Assembly (NCBI RefSeq): GCF_035222375.1
Contig: NW_026946363.1
Coordinates: forward strand, 3,472,001 to 3,536,000
Length of the DNA: 64,000 nt
Source: Podospora pseudocomata
Taxonomy: Eukaryota > Ascomycota > Sordariomycetes > Sordariales > Podosporaceae
Direction: 5' to 3'
Notes under the pieces: model-generated
What the model was told of the DNA's origin: nothing
Database searches by the model: none
Seen by the model: the letters and a program-made list of their open reading frames with translations, nothing else
Part shown: in pieces, positions 44,622-56,163 of the stretch
Numbering within the stretch: position 1 is the first letter of the stretch
Layout of the letters: every line of letters begins with the position of its first letter
Translations under genes and position numbers: made by a program

Positions 44622-45794
44622 ATGGCGCCGACAAAACCAAAAAAGAAGTCGACCAAAGACAAGGCAAGGGACAGACTCCGAGCCAAAGCCGCCGCCGCGC
44701 AATCCTCAAATGTCAACCCCAGAGAGCTTCTCGTGCAAGCCATCGGCATGCTCGAGGTCGGCGATGCGGAGGGCGCCGCCAGAGTCGCCAGGACAGCGTA
44801 TGATCACATCGGAGACAACGGACGACAGGCTGGCGCCGCGCTGTCCCTTCTGGGTCAAATACATGTCGAGTTGGGAGAGGTTAACAGTGCTCGCCAGTTC
44901 TTCCTGTCTGCCGTCAAGGTGGATGAAGATGGTTCGCTTCCGGAAGATTTGGGTGGCGGTGCCGAAAAGTTTCTTTGGCTTGCACAACTAAGTGAAGAAG
45001 GTGGTCAAGACAGCGTTGGCTGGTTCGAGCGTGGTGCGGCCGCACTGCGTGCCCATATTCAGACACTTACCGACGCACTAGAGTCACGGCCCCTTACCCG
45101 CGACGAACAGGAAACTGCCATCAACGAGAAACGAAGAAAGCTGGCAGATACACTCTGCGCCGTTGCCGAGGTCTACATGACAGATCTCAGCTGGGAGGAC
45201 GATGCTGAGAGTCGGTGCGAGGCGCTGATTACCGAGGCTATTATGCTGGCCCCTGAACAGCCAGATACCTGGCAAACTGTCGCAAACGTACGAATCTCAC
45301 AGTCACGAACCGAAGAAGCGAAAGAGGCCTTGAAAAGAAGCTTGGGACTGTGGACAGATCTGCCGCCTGAAGACCCTGGGGTTCCTGCGTTTCCATCACG
45401 TGTCAGTCTGGTTCGGTTGCTGATAGAGGTTGGGCTGGAGGAGCAAGCGATTGAAGTTGCCGGACGTCTTGTTGACGAGGACGATCTCAGTGTGGAAGCC
45501 TGGTACCTTGGTGGCTATGGGAAATACATGCTGGGCCAGAAGTTGAAGGAGGTGGGGCAGACTGGCGATGCTGACAAGTGGAAAAGAGTGTGGCGTTCTT
45601 CGCGGAAATGGCTTATTCAGTGCATGAGGATTTTCGAGGCCGAGGAGTATGAGGACGAAAGGTTAGGGGAACATGCACGGGAATTGATGGGCGTTATTAG
45701 AGACGAGCTTGGCGAGGCTTTGGGGGATGATCTGGATGAGGATGTTTGGGAAGACACCGATGATGAGGACGATGTGGACACAGATATGCAATAG
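44622..45794 (+). CDS. ACL4: Ribosomal protein uL4 assembly chaperone Acl4, TPR protein
   Basis: A TPR-repeat chaperone that binds the long internal loop of newly made ribosomal protein L4 and escorts it to the nucleus. The product is 390 residues in one exon (yeast 387). The Lys-rich N-terminus (KPKKKSTKDKARDRLRAK) is followed by TPR helices beginning at NPRELLVQAIGMLEVGDAEG, then ALSLLGQIHVELGEVNSARQ, APEQPDTWQTVANVRISQSR and SVEAWYLGGYGKYMLGQKLK. It closes with an acidic tail (DDLDEDVWEDTDDEDDVD), typical of this chaperone. PUF6 lies 1.4 kb away and is also a 60S-assembly factor. Confidence 0.9.
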   Translation: MAPTKPKKKSTKDKARDRLRAKAAAAQSSNVNPRELLVQAIGMLEVGDAEGAARVARTAYDHIGDNGRQAGAALSLLGQIHVELGEVNSARQFFLSAVKVDEDGSLPEDLGGGAEKFLWLAQLSEEGGQDSVGWFERGAAALRAHIQTLTDALESRPLTRDEQETAINEKRRKLADTLCAVAEVYMTDLSWEDDAESRCEALITEAIMLAPEQPDTWQTVANVRISQSRTEEAKEALKRSLGLWTDLPPEDPGVPAFPSRVSLVRLLIEVGLEEQAIEVAGRLVDEDDLSVEAWYLGGYGKYMLGQKLKEVGQTGDADKWKRVWRSSRKWLIQCMRIFEAEEYEDERLGEHARELMGVIRDELGEALGDDLDEDVWEDTDDEDDVDTDMQ

Positions 45795-46012
45795 CATGTG
45801 TCATGGTTTTGGTGGTCAAGAGGGTTCGCTGGAAGGGTGGACTGACGGATGAACCCACGAGCATTGAGGAGGCCACGCTCCATTCGGACTTCAAAATTAA
45901 TACATGAGATATACCAGGAATGACTCCCCAGTGAAAAAATACCATACCCTATGCGATCGTGTAGTTGAAAAATGGGGTACAAGCGTGCTCCTTTGATTGA
46001 AAACACACCTAG

Positions 46013-46759
46013 TTAGTTTTCACCAACCTCAAGTTTCTGAATTTCCTCAATGACGGTATCATCGTCAGCCTCATCTTGCCCGGCCGCTGCGAGGCCACGT
46101 TCCCAAAGCTGTTTTCCTGTGAGCTTTGTAGGCTCCTTTATCCTGGCTTTCTTCAACTCGGCCAGTCTTTCCTCCTCTTCCCTGATTCTGCCCTCCTCCA
46201 TCTCTTTCAAGAACGACTCTCTCCACTTCAAGAATGTCTCGCGTGTAACCGGGGTTCCCTGAAACTTCTTATTCTCCTCACGTTCGGCAGCCAGCACGGC
46301 TTCTTCGTGTGCCTTCACGATAGCTGCCTTTCGATCCAGCACTAGTTGCTCTGCGGCTTCTTTGAGTGTCGAGACCAAAGTGAACACCATTGCGATCCCA
46401 AGATTTTCTTCGATCGTTGCGTCCAACCCCCGTAAAAGCTGCTCCTTGTCCTCGGCGATGTTGAGGTGTGGGTGAGGGATTGCGTTCTGTGACGCCGAGA
46501 GCTCTAGGAATGGTGCCTTGTCTGGATATTCCTCGGGGTAGCGCACAGTAAGGAGCATAATCGGAGGTTCCTCCTTGTCATCTGGGATATCGAGGGCGAT
46601 CAATATTCTGTATTCAGTCTCGGATATGTCTGGAAGGTGGTGGACTATCTGTCAGTTCACTGCCTGCCCAGAGCCATGCACGATGAACGGACCTGTAATC
46701 TCGTCTGGAAAGATAGAGTCCAGAACCTCTCTTTCCTCAATTTGATCCTCACGCCCCAT
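46013..46759 (-). CDS. GIR2: RWD-domain translation regulator Gir2
   Basis: A homologue of Gir2/RWDD1, which binds the Gcn1 activator through its RWD domain and partners the Rbg2 (DRG) GTPase at ribosomes. Two exons fit: 46759-46693 and 46629-46013, giving 227 residues. The RWD domain covers about residues 1-115 with QIEEREVLDSIFPDEI, the YPEEYPDKAPFLEL motif (family YPxxxPxxxP) and LKEAAEQLVL. The C-terminal half is highly charged helix (KWRESFLKEMEEGRIREEEE), with the conserved LTGKQLWERGLA. The size fits. The gene diverges from PUF6 across 400 bp. Confidence 0.9.
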
Positions 46760-47159
46760 CTTAAGTATCTGTGCTGTAAAGAATAGCGGCTTTGTGTCGT
46801 TGTTGATGTCCTGGCCAGGCGGAGGACCAGGTCTTCCTGTGAGCACTTGGAACGAAGTGGGTGGGTTTGGATTTACTCTTTGCTGATGGGAGTGTGGTTC
46901 GTCTGGTGGATTTGCTGGTTTGTTGGAGGAGGGGCACAACTTTTGGACGTGGGGTCTTGCGTCCACCCCGGCCCGCCAAGCTCACACTAGGCTGACCGCC
47001 TGGCAGAAACAGGGATCCTAGGAATTGGCTTCCAAAAAAATTTCGGCCAAAGCAGAACTGGTAGCGCAGCATTTCGAGTTTGGCGGGTAAGCTCAACCTT
47101 GGATCGATCACCATTCAACACCTCTCGAATTGCTTCACTCTTCAGCGGCGGACATAAAA
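46760..47159. promoter_or_regulatory. Divergent promoter, GIR2 and PUF6
   Basis: This is 400 bp shared by two translation-related genes. No individual site is assigned. Confidence 0.5.
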
Positions 47160-49251
47160 ATGGCGCCAAAATTCTCGGAGCCTAGCGTAAAGAGAAAGGT
47201 GCATCACAACGATGGCAGCAGAGCGAAGAAGGCGAAGACTACCACCGGGCCGAAGCACAAGAAAGTCGAGCCAAAGGCTTCTGAAAGTGATGGCGCCACC
47301 TTTTCCGACTCGGACGACGGAGGCGCTGCTTTGAAGCAGGGGAAAACAGCGAACGGCCAGGCCGCTGGCAAGGCGTTGGAGAAAGGTTTGTTGTCCTTGC
47401 CTGTGAGACTCGAGACTCAATTCTATCGGTGTTAACAAGCCAACAGGACAAACCTCCCGCGAGGCTCATGCGAAGCAGAAACAGTTGGCGCAAGAACGTA
47501 AAGCCGCGAAACCATTGGCGGACGAGGTTCAGCGGACGAAAAAGTTGTGGGAGAGATTGCGCCGCAAGTCGCATGTGCCCAAGGAGGAGCGCCAGCAACT
47601 GGTCGACGAGCTCTTCTCCATCATTACCGGGCGCATCAAAGACTTCGTATTGAAGCACGACGCCGTGCGCGCTGTCCAGACGGCCATCAAATACTCAACC
47701 CCAGTCCAAAGGAAGCAGATCGCGAAGGAGCTTCAGGGTGCCTATGCGCAACTTGCTGAGAGCAGATATGCCAAGTTTCTCATCGGCAAACTCCTTGTCC
47801 AGAACGACACCGAGATTCGCGACATCATCATCCCCGAGTTTTATGGGAAAATCCGCAAGCTTATCAACCATTCCGAAGCATCCTGGATTCTGGACGACAT
47901 CTACCGTGGGGCAGCCACCAAGGAACAGAAGGCCCATATGTTGCGAGAATGGTACGGGCCCGAGTTCGCCTTGTTCAAGTCGGGGAATAAGGGCGAGGTC
48001 ACGGCCGACCTGTCCAAAATTCTTGCTGAAGAGCCAAGCAAGCGGTCGACAGTCCTCAAATACCTTTGTGATATGACCAACAACCTGATCCAAAAGAAGA
48101 TGACCGGGTTCACAATGCTGCACGACGCCATGTTGCAATATTTCCTCAACCTCAAGCCCGACAGTGAAGAGCTCAAAGAGTTTGTTGAGGTCGTCAAGGG
48201 TGACGAGAATGGCGATCTGCTCAAGAACATGGCCTTCACCAAATCTGGCGCGCGTTTAGCCTGCTTGCTCTTGGCCCATGGGAGTGCGAAGGACCGGAAG
48301 CAAATCCTCAAGACATACAAGGACACATTTCAGCTCATGTCGGGTGACCCTCATGGGCACATGATCCTGTTGGCTGCCTACGATCTCATCGATGACACAG
48401 TTTTGACCTCCAAGTCAATCTTTCCAGAAATCTTGGGCAAGGCCGAGGACCTAGACCCAGGGAACATCACTTTCATGGCGAACGACCCGAACGCACGCAT
48501 CGTGTCCTTGTACTTGTTCGAAGGCCAGTCCAAATCATTGTTCCCATCGAGCCATGCCGATGATTTGGAATTGCTCAGCGAGCTCCACGAGATCCGCAAG
48601 ACTACGTGCAAGAAGGACGCCGAGGTGAGACGCAAAGAGCTGGTAGCATCCATGTCCCCACAGATGCTGGCCGCCGTAGCGGCCTTTGGGAAGGAACTTG
48701 CGGCCACTTCGTTTGGTTGTCAATTCATCGCCGATATTCTCCTGTCTTCCATTGGGGACAAGACTGCCGCCCTCGAGGCTGTTGCTGCCACAGCGGCTGG
48801 TGAGCCTAACCCTGCTCTCCCTGAGGATGCTGATCCTCCCTACCCCCCACCACCACACCTTTCCCTTACACCTCACGGAGGCAAGCTGTATAAGACCCTC
48901 ATCGCCGGTGGGCGGTTCGATAGGGAGACGGGAACCGTCAAAAGAATCGAGCCACCCCTTAACTTCGCCGACATTCTCTACCCTGTCATAAAAGACCACA
49001 TCATGCAGTGGGCAGTTGGGCCAAGCTCGTTTACAGTGTTGGGTTTACTTGAAGCCCCGGATTTCTCATCAAAGAAAGAGCTTCTCAAACTCCTCAAGTT
49101 GGAGAAGAAGACTCTTGAGCGTGCCGCCACCGCTGCTGAGACCACGGCGGAGGGTGTGAAACCCAAGTTGAAGAACAAGGACAACGGCTCCAAGTCGAAG
49201 TCGGGAGGGAACCAAGGCGCAAGACTGTTGTTGGAAAAGTTGCAAGCATAG
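47160..49251 (+). CDS. PUF6: Pumilio-repeat ribosome biogenesis and mRNA-binding protein Puf6
   Basis: A nucleolar PUF-like protein needed for 60S subunit assembly (rpL43 loading in yeast) and for repressing ASH1 mRNA. Two exons fit: 47160-47385 and 47447-49251, giving 676 residues (yeast 656). The Lys-rich, Ser/Asp-rich N-terminus carries nuclear-localisation-like KRK and KKAKTTTGPKHKK. Puf repeats start at SIITGRIKDFVLKHDAVRAV and include SRYAKFLIGKLLVQN and HMILLAAYDLIDDT. The C-terminal CPL region has ELAATSFGCQFIADILLSS and GKLYKTLIAGGRFDRETG. The tail is Lys-rich. All reading-frame joins are consistent. Confidence 0.92.
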
Positions 49252-49802
49252 AATATAGGGCAAAGTGTGCAGCGTGCGTGGATGGGGTGCTATGAACATG
49301 ATGGATAGGGGCCCATACAGCGCAGAGGCTTCGCTAATAAATAAACCTAGTGTAAACACATGGACACTCTGCCATGATGGCGTTATCTGTAGACTGAAGT
49401 GACTGGTCGGTGACGGTTCTTTCCAAGCCAGAGGACCTACCTTCCTCGTGCTCCATTCCGTGCAAAGGGACGAGGTGAGTTCTGGCGTTACACCTCCCCG
49501 GTGGAAGACGGCGGTGTCACCAGACAAAGCTAGGTCTGGCAATAGGCATTGAGATAAAATGTTCACTTCCAATGCTTCGCCCATACACTCACACATGCAG
49601 TCCTGGAGGTTCACAGAGTAGAAGTTGCACGACTTCTCCTGCCACGTGCTTGAATTCACTCCTGCCGGACAATCCTGGGCACCCAAGCCAGGTTTTGCAT
49701 GGATCACCAATGAATCCACATCGCAATTCCCGGATTTTCCGATATCCTTGGTGGGGCGCCATCTAGAAACAGGTTGGGTTGAGGCTTGACAGTGTGTCCA
49801 CG
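49252..49802. other. Intergenic region, PUF6 3' end and upstream of membrane protein gene
   Basis: An AATAAA hexamer lies near 49336, about 85 bases after the PUF6 stop, a plausible poly(A) signal. A minus-strand frame covering the region (49069-49857) lacks any family motif and overlaps PUF6 and the next gene, so it is not called. Confidence 0.55.
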
Positions 49803-50769
49803 ATGATTTCGTTGCCAGAAACAACCAGCTTCGACTCATCATCTCAAGTCTGCGCAAGTGCGAGTGGGTATCTGTGGTATATTTGTACCTTCACCACGCC
49901 CTGGTATGCCGGTTGCTGCGACATCAACCCTTGTCACCAACAACCCGTGGGCTGTCCGCTCACTGCTCAGGGAGAGCCAGTGACGTCCACGATATCCACA
50001 TTCACATCGCCATCCTCGCGTGAAGCTACCGCGACCATCACAACTACCGCCGACATCTCTTCGCAAATAACGCTCCCGGCCTCCATCTTTCCGGCCACCC
50101 AAGAAGACAACCAAGAGGACAGCCATGGTATGACGATCTCAATCAACGCTCTCGTCGGGGTCGTGGTGGGCTGTACCATTGCGGTCATATTCGTGGCCCT
50201 CGTAACTTGCATGTGGTGGAGTCAGCGACGGCGGGAAAGGGATGAGAAGCGTCAACAAGCACAGAGACTGGCATCGCCACGGCTTGTGGACGAGGAGCTT
50301 GTTCCCCCGGGCCTAGAAGGCGTTTTCAACCCCATGGCTTCGGATGGCCCAGGCAGTATTTTCGATCGCGCTGAAGGTAAGCCTAGCTCTCCTCGAAATC
50401 TGGGCTGTTTGAGATATCCGAGCTGACTGTTGACTGCTCGTCAATCAAGGCCGCATGTCCAAGATATCTCACGAAAGCGGATCGTTCCCCATCCTACCAC
50501 CACTCCGCGATAGTTACTTGAGCGGCAGTACGCCCAGAAAACTTGCGACGAGCCCACTATCACCAAACACGCCAAACACTTCATCAACTACGCCCAAATC
50601 TGCCGAGCTCGACTCAAGTCCAATGTGCGAACTTTCCTCTTCTGACCCCCCCAAACACGGAAAGTTGCCATGTCCTCAACAGGAAGACAAACCCCGTGCT
50701 GACCAACCAACCGCGGGCGACGCTGAACAGTACTCAGCGAGAACGAGAGTCCAACACAGGTGTAAATAG
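49803..50769 (+). CDS. Single-pass membrane protein with Cys-rich ectodomain, wall-sensor-like
   Basis: Two exons, 49803-50376 and 50450-50769, give 297 residues. The ectodomain (about residues 15-60) has GYLWYIC, then GCCDINPC and GCPL, a compact six-cysteine module seen in fungal surface proteins. It is followed by a Ser/Thr-rich stretch (about 60-110). One transmembrane helix is clear (VGVVVGCTIAVIFVALVTCM). The cytosolic side starts with RRRERDEKRQQ and continues as a Ser/Pro-rich tail with LATSPLSPNTPNTSSTTP, likely phosphorylated. The layout (short cysteine module, glycosylated stalk, single helix, Ser-rich tail) resembles WSC/Mid2-type stress sensors, but it has no signal peptide in the predicted N-terminus. 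The ATG at 49803 is used because the frame's apparent start at 49779 is TTG. A 5' exon encoding a signal peptide may be missing. Confidence 0.65.
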
Positions 50770-51287
50770 CTGGACAAGGTTCCAAAACGTTCAACTTTGA
50801 AAACAAAGCTGAATATGGGCAGGCATTCTTGATCGAATATGTCATTTTCATATCATCTAATGAATCAAGGCATGACCTGGTCAAAACGTCAGAAGTATAT
50901 ATTTATGCATTTCTTGCAAGGGATTGTGCCCCCGGCGATCTCAATGATTAACTACCAACCCGAGAAGGGGTCGAGGAATCGGTCAGTCGATAGACTTGGA
51001 CGAAAATCACACTGTCAATTAGAACCTTGAGCCATAAAATGGGATAATACAACCTTCATTTTCGGTACCATTGCCTGCTGTCCTGCTGTCCCAGCCGACC
51101 TAGTCATCCTCTCTTTGTATAACGCCGAGAAAAACAAAACGCCTAATTAACCTGCCCTCCTGACGCCGTTGTGCAATGCATTTTTGTCATACCCCCTTGC
51201 AAGACGTTTGTTGATGACTACGCACGTCCATCATGCGACGCTTCCCGACTCGACTCGGTATCGAGGAATTTGACCTGGGGATGTTGA
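50770..51287. other. Convergent intergenic region, no gene
   Basis: These are the 3' flanks of the membrane protein gene and RPB4. Nothing else is seen. Confidence 0.55.
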
Positions 51288-51826
51288 TCACAGAAGCTTC
51301 TCCAATTCATCCAGCAGCTCTCCCAAGTCCTCGTCGCTGATCTTGTCCGCCAAGGAAGGAATCAAGGTCTTGCACTCATCGGCGGTATCGCAGCAAAGGG
51401 ATCCTAGAGGGACAAGAGTCATCGTTAGCCAGTTGTAGAGGTCGCAGCGGACAAAACAGTCGTCGTCTGCCAGCCCAAAATGCGGATGCTGAAAATGCGA
51501 AACATACCAATCTGGGCCCTTTCGAATTTGCTCAATTCCTTGTGCGTGCTCAGCAGTCGCTCGACAGCCTCCACATTCTCCTTCGCCTTGAACCGAGCAA
51601 ATGCATCGAGGTAGTCGAGTGTCTGGTTGAGCGCGTCCGTCTCGTTCCGGTCCTTGCGATCCTTTTTTCGTTTGGCCATGAGGGCGTTGATGACGAGTGA
51701 CGCTTCCGACAGTGTCAGCGTGTCGACGTCCTGGAACTCGCCCAGTTTGAGAACAGCGCCTGCTTCTTCTTCACCGGCCGGTGGGGGTTTTGCCCGCGAG
51801 GTAGGAGCGTGTTTCTGATCCGACAT
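51288..51826 (-). CDS. RPB4: RNA polymerase II subunit Rpb4
   Basis: Forms the Rpb4/Rpb7 stalk of RNA polymerase II. Two exons fit: 51826-51508 and 51403-51288, giving 144 residues, a common size outside budding yeast (221). The N-terminal part has AVLKLGEFQDVDTLTLSEAS, then NQTLDYLDAFARFK and HKELSKFERAQIGSLCCDTA, the conserved HRDC-like region of the subunit. It ends ISDEDLGELLDELEKLL. Splicing between IG and SLCCDTA restores the family sequence. A minus-strand gene that faces the membrane protein gene. Confidence 0.94.
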
Positions 51827-53045
51827 TGTTCAGTCTGTTATTCGGCTGCGTTGATTGGCAAAGGTAGATCCAAGTCTGTACCGCTAGTATGGGTGGTAAG
51901 TAAAAGGATGGACTTGGTCGATTTGGCCTTGCTTGCGGACGTAGAAACTAGTGGTCGTACGAAGAATAAAAGAACCGATTGTATGGTGCGAATATAAAGG
52001 ATGGAGGGACCTGGTGGGTTCTCTTGGTTCTTCTTTGATTACTTGTCAAAGTTCCCTCTCAATGGAAGAGGTGCTGTACTCTAAATTCGCCATATCGTCA
52101 CAGTGCGACCTTGGGGCTGCCACTCATTGGTGGATCCTTTAGCTGTGGCTGATGTTGCCAAGTGGGAGACCGGCAAGGCTGGCACTGTGCTGGAAGATTC
52201 TGCTGGCTGCACTGTGTACGTCTTTGGTGGGGGCCTGCATCTGGTTCGCCTCAACCTTGCAGCAGCGGGCTTGGGCTGCACTAACAGCTTGAGGAGACAA
52301 AAAGTGCCAAGATCCGCAGCCTCTCAACATCTGGGGCAGCCCAAGTCCAACCTCGCTAACAGACTTAGGAGACTCAGACGCAAGGCTCAGTAGATCAATG
52401 CAAGTGGTTCCATCACTCGATACATAATCAACTCGGAAACTACGAGAACTGCGTAGAGTCGCTCGCTAAACTTTTGATTTGGAAATGGCATCATGAGCGA
52501 CACCAATCTCTTGCATTTGTGGCTCACAGGGCATTTGCCCAGTGAAAAGAGCCCCTGATGGGCCTATCTCTCCCCCTTCCAACCCCCTCTCAACACCCTC
52601 AGTCCATCCGTCTCTTGCGCGCACCCAGCAAATAGTTGCTCTGTAAGTAGCTGCTTTGTAAGAGACAGCATCTAAATACCGATATCAACCCCATCAGACA
52701 TGCCTTACCCCAGTCGCTTTCGAGTTCAAGCAAGCCACATGCCAGCGTATTGGATCGTTCAGGTAATATTTCGCTGGTTTCCGTCACTCAATGCAGTTGT
52801 AGCTGCACTCCGCTCGAACAACTCCAGTGCAAAATTATGCTTTAGCAATTGCTTCGCAATCCATCAACTTTGCCAAGTCGCCATCATGAGATACCTTGAC
52901 CCTTCGCACATGAATATCGCACAAAAGACCACAACCTGAATGCAGCTTGATTTGCGACCCTTTCGCCAGATAGACATCCTACACTGTGTGGCGGTCGATC
53001 CGGCAAATCCCCATGGCTTCCCCAGGCATTGTACCCCACCGTCTA
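51827..53045. other. 1.2 kb intergenic region, no supported gene
   Basis: This holds the upstream region of RPB4 and the 3' flank of CDC55. Frames of 60-96 codons occur on both strands without family features. No structured RNA was recognised. Confidence 0.5.
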
Positions 53046-54941
53046 TCAAAGAGCAGAAAAAACAAATAACTACATATCGAGTCAGCAGAGAAACCAAACA
53101 TAAACATGTCGTTGGCTGGGAATCTTACGTTGTTGGTAGCCGCAATTGCAATGCTGTCTTCAAAGGGATGCCAGCTCATGTGAAGAATCTTCTTGTTGAA
53201 GTCGATCTGGTCAGCATCCGTTTCCTTACGCATGCGTTGACCCTGCCCCGGAGCTGCTGGGCTTCCGGCGCGCGATCCTCCCTTCTTTCCATTAGCTGTC
53301 GGGCTTGTTGATGAGTTGATGGGAGTGGGCACGCCAACTTTCTTGGCCTTGAAAGCAGATTTGTCGGCCTGAAGAACCACTTCAACCTCCTTCTCCGGGT
53401 CTGAAGGATATATCATGAAGTTGTTGTTGTAGCTTCCTGTCATGACATTCTTTCCATCGCCCGAAAACACCACCTCAAACTTGTCGAAAATGCTATCATT
53501 CTCGTACGTGTCACAGAGCCTCGGTCTGAGATGCTCGTGAATCGGAATGGTTTTGATCGGCTGCCTCTCCATGGCGACGTCCCAAATCTTCACAGTCAAA
53601 TAATCGCGGGAGAGGATGTATTTGCCGTCGTATGAGAAGCGAACATCCGAGATGGACGAGATAATCTCAGAGAAGAATGAGCGGGAGGACGGATCTTCCT
53701 CCTGTTCAAACACTACATTGGTAAGAGCCAGGTTAGTTCATCATTCCAATGACATTCCACGGATGCGAGTCCCGTCAACTACTCACTCTTGGCGTGCTGG
53801 TCACATAGAGCCCGCTCACGCATGTCTGCCAGCTTGATGGTGCCCTTGGAACTGGCATACATGAACCAGTTGCAGCTGGTCGGATGAAACTCCGCCGCTG
53901 TGATGACTTCGGTCAACTCCTCCATGTTTGCGGGCTTGATGTCAACAATGTTGAAGCTCTGGTCTTGAATATTCAGGTTCCAGAGGTTGATGCGTAGATC
54001 GTCGCTGCTAATAAAGGTTTCGCCGTCACTATTGACTGAGATGCTGTTAATATGATACGCATGGGCGTTGGCATATGTCCGCCGAGGCACAGCCGCCACG
54101 ACAGTATCGTGGTGAGTTAGTCTCGGCAGCTTCAGATCATTCGCGGACCGAAATTGGGCGGTGGGAAGGGCGCGAGAAGCGCCGCCTCCCCCATGAACGT
54201 TCGCCGGGGTGGCATCGTGCGAGAGATTGTTTTCGGCCACAACCTTCAGTGACTTTTCAAAAACCTTCCATAGCTTGATCGTCTTGTCGTTGGTCGAGAG
54301 TAAATAGTGTGAGGCGTTCTGTCGTCGGCACCACTTGATCTTGTTGATCTTCTCCTCAATCTCCAATGATTTGAGGTAATCGAACTCGGGCTCGTGAGAC
54401 TGAAACTCTGTATGGAACTTGTATTCGCACGTTTTTTTCTGCCTCGCTGTGTCAGTATCAATCTCCCGAGGCTGAAATGCCAATATCAAGATCCCGGACT
54501 GACCGTCTCATTACGCTCGAAGAGCACAACTCTGCCACCCTTGTCGCCAGTTGCAAGATAGTTGCCGGTGTGATCGAATTCGACCGTCGAGATGATGTCG
54601 GCTGTTCAAGGTGGGGTCAGCCAATGCTCACAGAAAACAGCGTGAGCTGCAAGAGGAGAGAAGTATGTGTGCTAAGAGCACCAAGATACCTCGGGGGGTG
54701 TCGTGTGCCGTACCTTCCGTGATATCCTCAACGTCTCCCTTATCACCGAAGCACCTGAAGACAGAAACGGTTAGCATACACGCGGAGAACAGCAGAGTAA
54801 TGCTCAAGCAGCATGTCAATGTGAACAGACGGCAGTAAAGAATTGAAAGGAAAGCGGGGAAGCGGTGGGGGACCAGGGCGGCGATCAAGATACTTACTGG
54901 GTGAACTTCCATGTCGGTACGTTCGCTTCTGTGTCTACCAT
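53046..54941 (-). CDS. CDC55: PP2A regulatory subunit B (B55), WD40 protein
   Basis: The B55 subunit targets protein phosphatase 2A to cell-cycle substrates. Six exons fit: 54941-54898, 54754-54714, 54601-54504, 54438-53787, 53712-53129 and 53069-53046, giving 480 residues. It is a WD40 propeller: [20 protein letters not shown], then [20 protein letters not shown] (the family-specific helical insert), [54 protein letters not shown], then [20 protein letters not shown]. The last exon codes only for LFVFSAL, the expected end of B55 proteins, and is easily missed. A fungal-specific Ser/Gly-rich insert ([13 protein letters not shown] region) is present near the last blade. Confidence 0.94.
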
Positions 54942-56163
54942 CTTCGCAACCTGATATCGTGGGCCGAGGGAGGTCCCTCTCTGCCACTAAGCGGTATGGA
55001 AAAAGAAGAATCGGGCAGCTGGGGCTGATGATGACGGGCAGCCAAGGTCCAGGGGGGGATGATGGACCAACGACGTGGGTGACACGCGATATCGGGCGGG
55101 GTTCAGGTCGAGGAATGTACCGAAGTCCCGGACGATGGACAGAAGCTAAAACGCACGATGGTGAAGCGATCTGGCGAGCAGGTCGAGTGGTGGATGAGCT
55201 GGGATGCTGGCGGGACGGAGGCTCAAACGGCCGGGAGCTTTGCTGTACGAGTCTTGGGAGGACGGGCGCGGGGATGCGTGTGCGAATGCTCTATTGCTGT
55301 GCCGCCTAGACGTGGGCAGCGATGAAAGATGAGGGGTGAGAAAAAAGACTGATCTGCGGATCCAGGGCAGGATTCAACTGAAGATGCAAGGCAAGTGCGG
55401 GGGGTGCGCGTCTGAAGCTGGGACACACCGAACGTGGGTAAATGCTTGTCGAAAAAGCTTTGGAAGAGATGGAGATGTTGGAAACAAGTCAAGCTCGAAA
55501 TGACGGGGAGTCGGTGTTGGCGCAATGACCTTTGGTAGGTGGTGGGTAGGTGCGCCCAGATCGGCCACACTAGGTAAGGGTGAATGGTCCAGAATGGGGC
55601 CCCGAAAGCATCAGGCACACAGTGCGAGACCGTGCCACTCAGCTCTTCTATGCACACAATGAGCCAAAGCCAGCACAGCTGCTTAGCCTGCGCCTGGCCT
55701 GAACAGCGCATACAAACCCGACCGGGCATTCTTTGGGCACGATCTTGCTAATTCCGGGCAGTGGAATTTGGCTCCTTCTCATCCGGCACCAAATTCCTGC
55801 TGCTCCACGGAAAGAATCTCCCTCCTCGTTCGCACACACACACACACCGCCGCCCCCGCCCACCCGCAGCTGTACCTAAGCTTTCAAGCACCGACTTAGA
55901 TATACAGGAGCGACCTCCTTGAGTTGGATAAGCCCAACCGGTTCAGGCTCGGATCTGTCGGTTGTACAAGGGACAGGCGACTCGTGTCAAGCGGTCAAAT
56001 CACATGCCAACAGTGCCTGTTGTTGTCAGCAACGTGGATGGCGTTTGTTGAATAGGACTTTGCGCTGAGCTATTAGCCTCTTACGGTGTTTATTGGTCCC
56101 AGCCATCTACCACCCGCGCCTACAACAGTCGGCTATTCTGCTTCAGGGGTTACAACATCCAAA
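54942..56163. promoter_or_regulatory. 1.2 kb divergent region, CDC55 and hypothetical gene
   Basis: A 15-base CA microsatellite is at about 55833-55847, followed by a C-rich stretch. The region must carry both promoters and probably a long leader for CDC55. Open frames here lack family features. Confidence 0.5.
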
